From assembly GCA_002901265.1 (NCBI GenBank), contig PPHI01000024.1:62001-126000 (forward strand): 64,000 nucleotides of DNA, in the 5' to 3' direction. This stretch comes from Rhodopirellula baltica. Lineage in GTDB: Bacteria; Planctomycetota; Planctomycetia; Pirellulales; Pirellulaceae. Positions 35,718 through 42,744 of the stretch are shown piece by piece. Every line of letters begins with the position of its first letter. The first letter of the stretch is position 1. The translations under genes were made by a program, and so were the position numbers. Below the pieces are notes generated by a model. The model had not been told where the DNA came from. It saw nothing but the letters and a program-made list of their open reading frames with translations, and searched no databases.

Positions 35718-37424
35718 ATGCTAGGAAGTCCGAAAACCTGTCCGCGATGTCCATCAATCTGTAGTCCTGCAATGCCACGAAGCCGGCTTGGCCCTTTGGC
35801 AATCGAGTCAAAACTGGGCGATCATCCTTCGACCAGTTCGGTGTGGCGCGCGGTTCACGTGCAGTTGAAAAAGTCGGTGGCGGTGAAAGTCTTCAGTGCG
35901 CCATTTGGTGGGACTCCCGAGGCGCGGCAGACCTTTGCCAACGAATGGGAAACGCTCAAGAAGCTTTCTCATCCGGGCGTCGCGCGTTGCTACGGTGGCG
36001 GATTCGAAGACGCCGATGCTTACTTGGCTTATGAGCTGATCGAAGGCGAAACGCTGTCCAGCCAAATCGAACGCAATGGCCGATTGAGCTGGGAAAACAC
36101 CCTTGAAGTCGCCCAAGGTGTCGCCGAAGCACTTGAGTATCTGCACGGCCAAGGAGTCGTGCACGGCGCCATCGTTCCCGACAAAATCGTCGTCTCGGGA
36201 TTTGCGCCGGTATTGGTCGATTTGCGGTTGGATCGCTTTGGGTCACCCTTTCGTACTTCGCGTCCACCGAGTGTCGATCAGTTCGCGCGGCAAGCACCGG
36301 AGTTGATCGCCCCTGACGTCATCAATCCTTCCGAACACAACAGTGCGGCGTCCGACCTGTATGCCCTTGGGGCGATGTTGTATCACGCGATCACCGGTCG
36401 TTTGCCGGTTGATGGCGACACGATCGAAGCGGTCCGGCAAACTGCTTCGACATTCGTTCCAGAGTCGCCGGCCAGCATCGTGTTGCAGTGCCCGGTGTGG
36501 TTCGACAAATTGATCATGCAGCTGTTGGAAAAGAACCCAGCGAACCGCCCCCCGTCAGCCACGGCAGTCAAGTTGCAACTTGCCGAAGTCCGCAAGCGTG
36601 CCCTTTCTCGCGCCGGCGTTGCCGAGCATGTCAGCAGTGGCTTTAGTCCTCTGCAAGTGACTAACCAACAAGCGAGAGACGAAGCCCGTCAGTTGCTTGG
36701 GCGTGGCGTGGTTGATTTGAGCGTTGCGGAAGAGGAAGACGATGAAGTCCCTGACGCCACGGTCTGGCATGATCAGCCATGGTTTTTGATCGGCGGTTTG
36801 GTGGCGATTTTAATTCTGTTGGCGTATGTCGCGTGGCCGGCAAGTGAAGCAACGCTGCGGGCTCAGGCCGAAAAACTGATCGCGATCGACACGCGTGCGT
36901 CACTCGCCGAAGCAGAGAACCAACCGCTACGCCAGCTGATCGTGCGGTTCCCGGATGGTCCCAATGCCAAGTGGGCTCAGCAGCAGGTCGATCGCATCAA
37001 CGTGTTGCAATTTTTGCATCAGTTGAAAATTAAGATCAAGAACAACCTTCCGATCAAAGACCAAGGCGAGCTTCTGCATAAGCAGGCGCAAGCATTCGAA
37101 GAGAACGGTGACATTGCCCAGGCGCTTGATAAGTATCGCAGTATGGTGACGGTACTTGGTGATGACGCTGACTACGAAACGGCTGTCAATGCGGCGCGGT
37201 ACAAGATCGGTGTGTTGGGCGAACAATCGGAACAAGCCAGTGACGCTCGTAAAATCGTACAGCGACGCTTGGAAGAAGCTGACGAACTCCTCGCCGAAGG
37301 CCAAGTCGTCGAAGCTCGCAAAATTTGGTACAGCCTTGTCGAGCTTTACGGTGACAATTCCGAATTGAAGCCATTGATTGACATCGCGCAATCAAAGCTC
37401 GCCGAAAAGTTGCAACGAGATTAA
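35718..37424 (+). CDS. Membrane-anchored Ser/Thr kinase-like protein, probable pseudokinase
   Basis: Predicted 568-residue protein. Residues about 22-300 form a Hanks-type kinase fold: VAVK with Lys57, an alpha-C Glu at 78, YELIEGETL hinge, QAPELI and the C-lobe SDLYALGAMLYHAITGRLP. The catalytic loop reads HGAIVPDK instead of HRDLKPxN, so the proton-accepting Asp, the Lys and the metal-binding Asn are all changed, and DFG is DLR (168-170). A transmembrane helix (WFLIGGLVAILILLAYVAW) near residue 360 is followed by an external helical, TPR-like region of about 190 residues. It probably signals or scaffolds without phosphotransfer. ATG 35718 includes a short Cys-containing leader; ATG 35772 is an alternative. 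Confidence 0.8.
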   Translation: MLGSPKTCPRCPSICSPAMPRSRLGPLAIESKLGDHPSTSSVWRAVHVQLKKSVAVKVFSAPFGGTPEARQTFANEWETLKKLSHPGVARCYGGGFEDADAYLAYELIEGETLSSQIERNGRLSWENTLEVAQGVAEALEYLHGQGVVHGAIVPDKIVVSGFAPVLVDLRLDRFGSPFRTSRPPSVDQFARQAPELIAPDVINPSEHNSAASDLYALGAMLYHAITGRLPVDGDTIEAVRQTASTFVPESPASIVLQCPVWFDKLIMQLLEKNPANRPPSATAVKLQLAEVRKRALSRAGVAEHVSSGFSPLQVTNQQARDEARQLLGRGVVDLSVAEEEDDEVPDATVWHDQPWFLIGGLVAILILLAYVAWPASEATLRAQAEKLIAIDTRASLAEAENQPLRQLIVRFPDGPNAKWAQQQVDRINVLQFLHQLKIKIKNNLPIKDQGELLHKQAQAFEENGDIAQALDKYRSMVTVLGDDADYETAVNAARYKIGVLGEQSEQASDARKIVQRRLEEADELLAEGQVVEARKIWYSLVELYGDNSELKPLIDIAQSKLAEKLQRD

Positions 37425-37546
37425 TTCACCGTCCCGCGTCCGAATTCTTAAAATTCGCGGGTTCTTAACGGCAAGTAAACGTGCCCGGTGGGCCGGTCAA
37501 AGATGATGGTTTCAACACCATTTCTTACGGCAACCTGTTTGGTGTG

Positions 37547-37563
37547 TTAACAAGATATCAACA
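37547..37563 (+). promoter_or_regulatory. Possible Pho-type direct repeat before the betaine-lipid operon
   Basis: TTAACA, five bases, TCAACA: this resembles the paired TTAACA-like boxes bound by PhoP in Firmicutes and is placed 73 bases before the first gene of a putative phosphate-starvation operon. A related TTAACG-N5-TAAACG lies at 37465-37481, and AAGTAAAC (37473-37480) is inverted at 37599-37606. The planctomycete Pho site is not known to me, so this is only a suggestion. Confidence 0.25.
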
Positions 37564-37635
37564 ATCGTTCGCTAAGCTCTGCACCAGCTCGTAAGACAGT
37601 TTACTTACACCTCCATGAGGAGAGGGGCAGGTGCC

Positions 37636-38610
37636 ATGCGTTTAGAAACGCCAGTGGCGGTCGCTGATTCTTCAACGACCACCGCACTTCCCGCAGCCGT
37701 GACGCCTGACAAATTGTCGGGAACACCAATCATCAAATCAACGGCTTCCAACGTTACTGCGGTGACGTCCTCCAGCGCGATTTCGTCGCCCAAGCCAGTC
37801 CGGACTCTGCTGGTCAGCGATGTGCACCTCGGTTGCAAGCATGCACGGGCGGAGGAGTTCTTGAAGTTTTTGACCGGTTATCGCCCCGAAACGCTGTATT
37901 TGATCGGTGACTTTATCGACGCTTGGAAAATCAATGCCGGTTGGCACTGGCCGGAGTATTGCGACCGGATCATCAATCATCTGGTGTACCTGACGGAACA
38001 AGGCACCACGATTCACTACGCGTCAGGAAATCACGATTCGTTCTTACGTGGGCCGGCATTTCGGACGTTGTTGCCGGCAGGTTTTCCGCACGTCAATATC
38101 GCTGACGAATTCGTCTTTGAAACGCTACGTGGCTATCGAATGTTGGTGATCCATGGCGACCTGTTCGATCTTTTCGAAACACGAGCACAATGGATTTCGA
38201 AAGGCAGTTCGACGATTTACGACGCATGCCTAAGTTTTAACCGTTGGGTACAACGTCGATTTTTAGGCGACCACCGGAATCCCTATGGCGCGTGTGCGGC
38301 GATCAAAGGACGGGTGAAACGCGGCGTGAAGTTCATCAGTCGCTACGAAAGAAAAATCATGAACCACGCCTCACAGAAAGACTGCGATGGAGTGATCTGT
38401 GGGCACATTCACACCCCGATGCTGAAGCATTCCGAAGACACGTTCTATTGCAATACCGGCGATTGGGTCGAGAACTGTACCGGGATTGTGGAGCACCATT
38501 GTGGTGCGTTGCAGTTGGTCAGCCGTTACGGCAAAGAAATCACCTTGGATCTTGAACAAGCGCCCAACGGCGATGCTGCTGTGGGACAAATGGAGATGTC
38601 GGTCGCATGA
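37636..38610 (+). CDS. PlcP/LpxH-type metallophosphoesterase, probable phospholipase C of lipid remodelling
   Basis: Predicted 324-residue metallophosphoesterase. The di-metal centre motifs are LLVSDVHLG, LIGDFID, SGNHDS, VIHGDLFD and CGHIHTP, in family order. Such proteins are commonly labelled UDP-2,3-diacylglucosamine diphosphatase, but in rhizobia and marine bacteria the homologue PlcP is a phospholipase C that releases diacylglycerol from phospholipids under phosphate limitation. Its stop overlaps the start of btaA (ATGA), whose product needs exactly that diacylglycerol, so PlcP is the better call. ATG 37636 follows a purine-rich stretch with GAGGAG; ATG 37615 is in frame. A low-complexity N-terminal 50 residues (Ser/Thr/Ala-rich) precede the domain. 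Substrate assignment is inference from context. Confidence 0.82.
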   Translation: MRLETPVAVADSSTTTALPAAVTPDKLSGTPIIKSTASNVTAVTSSSAISSPKPVRTLLVSDVHLGCKHARAEEFLKFLTGYRPETLYLIGDFIDAWKINAGWHWPEYCDRIINHLVYLTEQGTTIHYASGNHDSFLRGPAFRTLLPAGFPHVNIADEFVFETLRGYRMLVIHGDLFDLFETRAQWISKGSSTIYDACLSFNRWVQRRFLGDHRNPYGACAAIKGRVKRGVKFISRYERKIMNHASQKDCDGVICGHIHTPMLKHSEDTFYCNTGDWVENCTGIVEHHCGALQLVSRYGKEITLDLEQAPNGDAAVGQMEMSVA

Positions 38611-39812
38611 TTCGAAATTGGATTGGACGGCGTTGCTTTTCTGCGATTCATGGCCGCAACTTGGTCTACAACACTTGCTGGGAAGACCCACGCCTCGATC
38701 GCGAAGCGTTGCAGCTTTCTGAAGACGATACGGTGTTGGTGATCACGTCGGCCGGGTGCAACGCGCTTGATTACGCATTGCAAAACCCAAGAGCGGTTCA
38801 TGCGGTCGATATGAATCCGCTTCAAAATGCCTTGTTGGAACTCAAAAAAGCTGCGATCAAGTCGCTTTCGTTCGATGACTTTTTTCAAGTCTTCGGAACC
38901 GGATACCATAACAATTGGTCGAGGATCTATCGCGATCAGGTTCGCCCGAATCTCGCTAGCGACGTCGCCGATATCTGGGACAAGCGACACAATTTTTTTG
39001 ACGGGACAAGCCGCCGCAAAAGCTTCTACTTTCGCGGAACATCCGGGCTGTTTGCTTGGATGATCAACGGATACTTGAATCGGCCGCGTGGATTACGTGA
39101 AGCCGTTCATGAGATCTTGCAAGCCGAAACGGTCGAAGAGCAATCCCAGATTTACCATGCCCGCGGTGTGGACAAAATGCTGTTCTCGCGGCCGATGCGT
39201 TGGGCGCTGCGTCGCGATAGCGTAATGGCAATGCTCGGCGTTCCACGCAGCCAACGGATGCAGCTCGATCGTGGGTATCCCGGCGGCATCGGTAAGTTCA
39301 TTCAGGACCGAATCGAGCACGTCTTTACGCGTATCCCTCTGCACGATAATTATTTCTGGCGCGTTTATTTGACGGGCAGCTACACCCGCGAATGCTGTCC
39401 TGACTATTTAACAGAAGCTGGCTACGAGCGACTGTCTGGCGGAATGGCCGATCGCATCTCGACGCACACCGACACGGTCGAGTCGTTCTTACGTGGGCAC
39501 AACGGAACCATCTCGCGGTTTGTGTTGCTCGATCACATGGATTGGTTGTACGAGCATCATCCGCAATCGCTTTCGGCCGAGTGGCAACGCATCATCGAGC
39601 GTGCCGCGCCGGACGCTAGGATTCTTTGGCGAAGCGCCGCATTCGATGTCGACTTCGTTGATCCATTGGTGGTCGCAAACGACGGTCGCCAAACAAGACT
39701 TGGCGAGTTGCTTCGGTACCAAAGCGACTTGGCAAATCAATTGCACCAACATGACCGCGTGCACACCTACGGCAGTTTCTATATCGCGGACCTGATCGGA
39801 GCGGCGGCGTGA
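38607..39812 (+). CDS. btaA: BtaA: S-adenosylmethionine:diacylglycerol 3-amino-3-carboxypropyl transferase
   Basis: Predicted 401-residue enzyme of the DUF3419/BtaA family. It attaches the 3-amino-3-carboxypropyl group of S-adenosylmethionine to diacylglycerol, giving diacylglyceryl homoserine, the precursor of the betaine lipid DGTS. The family is recognised from VYNTCWEDPRLDREAL, the SAM-binding fold TSAGCNALDYAL with HAVDMNPLQNALLELK, FRGTSGLFAW, DNYFWRVYLTGSY and the late FVLLDHMDWLYEH. Length matches bacterial BtaA (about 400). It overlaps the metallophosphoesterase gene by four bases (ATGA) and the next methyltransferase by four (GTGA), indicating tight translational coupling. Function of this locus is inferred from family membership and gene order. 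Confidence 0.9.
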   Translation: MIRNWIGRRCFSAIHGRNLVYNTCWEDPRLDREALQLSEDDTVLVITSAGCNALDYALQNPRAVHAVDMNPLQNALLELKKAAIKSLSFDDFFQVFGTGYHNNWSRIYRDQVRPNLASDVADIWDKRHNFFDGTSRRKSFYFRGTSGLFAWMINGYLNRPRGLREAVHEILQAETVEEQSQIYHARGVDKMLFSRPMRWALRRDSVMAMLGVPRSQRMQLDRGYPGGIGKFIQDRIEHVFTRIPLHDNYFWRVYLTGSYTRECCPDYLTEAGYERLSGGMADRISTHTDTVESFLRGHNGTISRFVLLDHMDWLYEHHPQSLSAEWQRIIERAAPDARILWRSAAFDVDFVDPLVVANDGRQTRLGELLRYQSDLANQLHQHDRVHTYGSFYIADLIGAAA

Positions 39813-40588
39813 GCGACACGGCACACCTTCCACAAACGCGATCGGGAAAGGGGCGGTTGGCCGACCTGAGAGTGCTTTGGCATCTAATGCTCAGTCCCGT
39901 CAAAGGACGCACGCACGCCGAGCGATTGGAAAGTTTTTATGGGGGCCAGGCTGGCGACTATGATTCCTTTCGCGAACGGTTGCTGCATGGTCGCGACGAT
40001 GTACTCGATCATCTCTGCTTCAATCCCGGAATGAGCTGGGTCGATATGGGCGCCGGTACCGGACGGAACGTTTTGCGTGTCGCCGATCGGATCACCGACA
40101 TGAAGGAAGTCCTTTTGGTCGACCTTTCGAAGTCGATGTTGAACGTCGCACGTGAAAAACTGAATCAACGCCAACTGGGCAACGCATCTTGCGTGCACGC
40201 CGATGTCACGATGTTGGATTTGCCCGATGAAAGCGTGGATATCGTCACGTTCTTTTATTCGTTGACGATGATTCCCAACTGGTTTGCCGCAATCGAAGTC
40301 GCGCACCGGATTCTGAAGCCGGGCGGCACCATCGCGGTGGCCGATTTTTATGTCTCACGAAAGTATCCCGACAGCGGGCAGCGGCAACACTCGAGTCTGA
40401 CTCGGTTGTTTTGGTCGAATTGGTTTTCGGCCGATGGCGTGTATCTCAGCTCGGATCATCCGGCGATGCTACAGCACCGCTTTGAACTGGGCTGTCTGAG
40501 CGAGCGATTCGGCAAGGTCCCTTATCTGCCGCTGCTCCGTGCACCTTACTACACCTTTATTGGACGAAAGCCAGAGGTTGGTCATTAA
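39809..40588 (+). CDS. btaB: BtaB-type SAM-dependent N-methyltransferase
   Basis: Predicted 259-residue class I methyltransferase. SAM-binding motif I is WVDMGAGTGRN, followed by acidic VDLSKSML, a motif with HADVTMLDLPDESVDIVTF and LKPGGTIAVADFYVS. The C-terminal part (FWSNWFSADGVYLSSDHPAML and VPYLPLLRAPYYTFIGRK) is as in BtaB, which methylates diacylglyceryl homoserine three times to DGTS. The start is GTG 39809, overlapping the btaA stop by four bases. Position directly after btaA and the size (BtaB is about 210-260 residues) make the call strong, though other methyltransferases share the motifs. Confidence 0.85.
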   Translation: MSDTAHLPQTRSGKGRLADLRVLWHLMLSPVKGRTHAERLESFYGGQAGDYDSFRERLLHGRDDVLDHLCFNPGMSWVDMGAGTGRNVLRVADRITDMKEVLLVDLSKSMLNVAREKLNQRQLGNASCVHADVTMLDLPDESVDIVTFFYSLTMIPNWFAAIEVAHRILKPGGTIAVADFYVSRKYPDSGQRQHSSLTRLFWSNWFSADGVYLSSDHPAMLQHRFELGCLSERFGKVPYLPLLRAPYYTFIGRKPEVGH

Positions 40589-40594
40589 AACGCG

Positions 40595-42517
40595 ATGGGG
40601 AGGACATCCGATTCCGCGACACTCGATACGACGTCGACTTTGGTGGCTGGCGTATCGACAAGCCAACCAGTCTCCACCAAGAACACTCAGTCAAGCGGTA
40701 CTACACCACCGACCGATCGTTCCGCGTTTGTACAACTCTGTCGTGGTTTTATTCGGTATCACGCAAGTCCGTTGAACGTGACGCTGCATTGCTTGACGAC
40801 GCCGATGGCGGTCTTGGGTGTCTATCTGATTGCCAGTTGGATTCATCCTAATGCATTGGCGATACTTCCGATCGGACACGCGATTTGGATCGCGGCACTC
40901 GCGCCGGCGGGGTTGGCATCTCTAAGTGCTTTATTGATCGCAGGGCTAAGCGGCGTCGCGTGGATTTTTCCAGATCAGGTGATCTTGGGGAGCGTGCTGC
41001 TGGTGGTCGGATATGTCGGGCAGGAGGCCGCGCATTGGTTCACCGGCGAAGCGACTTTTCAGAGCAGCTATCGCGGATCGGTTCGCTGGCTGCGTGATTT
41101 TTCGGATCACACGATTCTATTGTTGCCGTTGCTGATCGTTTCCGCGACACGTCGCAAAAGCACGCCTCTGCGGCTTTTGGTGGCCCGGCAAGCCGTGCTG
41201 ACAGCGAAGCTCTCGCCCGAGATCCATCGTCAAGACTTCGATACGCTGCTGAATTGGGTTCGACAGCGAACGCCGACCTTGGAATCGAGTACGCATTGGT
41301 GGCAACACGATTTGGAAGGTGACGCGGGCGAAGCGTTCTCGCGATTGAGTGCTGACGAAACGCTACTGCAAACGATTCGGCGGTTTCATGGGCCGGGATA
41401 TGAAGTTCGACCGGCGTACGGGATGAACGAAGTTTATGTCACTGGACCGCCCAAGAAGATCTCATCGGACACCGTGTTCTACATGGGGCATGTCGATGGG
41501 CCTTGGGGCGTCTTTCCGGGGGCGTCGCTCTATCGGTGCATGTTGGCGCTCAATGAAAACTTGGAGGTGACGACGCACTATCCAATGGCCGGCTTGTCGC
41601 CTGAGCAACCGGTCAGTTATCGGTTGCGACACGGTGATGCGGCGATCTTCGATTTCAATCGCGAGTTGCACTACATCACTCGTGAGCTGCGACCCGACCA
41701 GCCAGAGCCGCGGATCAATTTAAAGCTGCACTTTGTGGCGTATCCCAAAACGTGCCGCTGGTATGGGAAGACACTTGAATGGCTGACGACGAAGTACGAC
41801 ATCTCGGCAAGGCATTTGTTTTTGCAGACCATTCGCCCCGACAGCTGGTTTGCCGGTGTCAAGGCGCGTTGGGTGTTGGCTTGGACGAAGATCTTTGAGC
41901 TGATAGTGCAGCACGTCGGTTGGACGAACCTGGCGTACGTCGCTTTGGCGGGATTGGTGTCAGCATTCATGGTGCTGGTCGATTCTGTTTCGTCGCTCGG
42001 CATGTTTTTGGCGGCAACCAGTTTCGTTCACTATGCGATCTATCTCGGGACGCTGCACGAGCGTTCGCGGATCGCGTTCGCGCGGTTTCGGCGTGACGCG
42101 ATGTTTTTCAAAACGTTGTCGCTAGGACAGCTCTTCGTGCTGTACGCGATTGCAATTTTTTCTGGCCAACTTGGGTTGCCGGAGATGTTTTCGTTGTTCG
42201 GCGTCATGGCAGGATTTTCGTTGGCCGGATGGTCTGCGAAAGTATTGGGCATGACGCGAACGCTGTATTCATCGGAGCTTGGGTTTGAAAAGCCGCAGCG
42301 AATCACAAGAGCCCCGTTCGGAACTATTTCACACCCGATGATTATTGGGGCAGCGATCGGGATCGCTTCGATGGGGCTTGCGGAGGGATTCCGGGCCTCG
42401 TTTGGCTGGCTGATTATCGGCCACCTCGTCTGTTACGCGTCAGTGCTGGCTCAAGAAGTCGCGGTGCATCGGCGTTGGGAAAAATCTCAGGAATTTCCCG
42501 CAAAACAGAATGTCTAA
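40595..42517 (+). CDS. Fusion membrane protein: Mpo1-like, 2OG/Fe(II)-oxygenase-like and PEMT/ICMT-like domains
   Basis: Predicted 640-residue protein, six bases after the btaB stop. After a Ser/Thr-rich leader (1-45), residues about 50-185 match Mpo1/DUF962 (Tyr55-His56, Asn61, His65 and Pro70 in the Y-H-x4-N-x3-H-x4-P pattern; QEAAHWFTGEATF with His147); yeast Mpo1 is an iron-dependent 2-hydroxy-fatty-acid dioxygenase. Residues about 205-390 look like a double-stranded beta-helix oxygenase: HVD (His299, Asp301), LRHGDAAIFDF, distal His359 and Arg373 fourteen residues later. Residues about 435-640 are a membrane domain with RAPFGTISHP and LAQEVAVHRR, like phospholipid or isoprenylcysteine methyltransferases. 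Gene position suggests it modifies betaine lipids or their acyl chains. No characterised protein with this architecture is known to me. Confidence 0.75.
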   Translation: MGRTSDSATLDTTSTLVAGVSTSQPVSTKNTQSSGTTPPTDRSAFVQLCRGFIRYHASPLNVTLHCLTTPMAVLGVYLIASWIHPNALAILPIGHAIWIAALAPAGLASLSALLIAGLSGVAWIFPDQVILGSVLLVVGYVGQEAAHWFTGEATFQSSYRGSVRWLRDFSDHTILLLPLLIVSATRRKSTPLRLLVARQAVLTAKLSPEIHRQDFDTLLNWVRQRTPTLESSTHWWQHDLEGDAGEAFSRLSADETLLQTIRRFHGPGYEVRPAYGMNEVYVTGPPKKISSDTVFYMGHVDGPWGVFPGASLYRCMLALNENLEVTTHYPMAGLSPEQPVSYRLRHGDAAIFDFNRELHYITRELRPDQPEPRINLKLHFVAYPKTCRWYGKTLEWLTTKYDISARHLFLQTIRPDSWFAGVKARWVLAWTKIFELIVQHVGWTNLAYVALAGLVSAFMVLVDSVSSLGMFLAATSFVHYAIYLGTLHERSRIAFARFRRDAMFFKTLSLGQLFVLYAIAIFSGQLGLPEMFSLFGVMAGFSLAGWSAKVLGMTRTLYSSELGFEKPQRITRAPFGTISHPMIIGAAIGIASMGLAEGFRASFGWLIIGHLVCYASVLAQEVAVHRRWEKSQEFPAKQNV

Positions 42518-42744
42518 CCCGCCTTGGCGTTTGCCCTAAGCCAGTGTCCATGTGTTGAAAAGGTAGCGAGGGGCAATTTGTGAGCCCGTTCGGCGCTGGT
42601 AAGACGGGCAATCTGTCCTCGATCGCATTGCCAATCGAACCGGTTCGGCGGTACGTCCCTTCCGAAAATGGCCGGAGAACGCTAACCTTTTGGAAAATTC
42701 GACAGTTAATTCCGTCCCACTTTTGCTTAAACGAAATCACGCCA

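Noticed and set aside
35593-35811. Minus-strand frame of 72 codons next to the pseudokinase
   Set aside because: It overlaps the kinase N-terminus, has no ribosome-binding site and no recognisable domain.
37636-38610. LpxH (lipid A synthesis) as the function of the metallophosphoesterase
   Set aside because: Possible from sequence alone, but the four-base overlap with btaA makes a PlcP role more likely; kept as the alternative.
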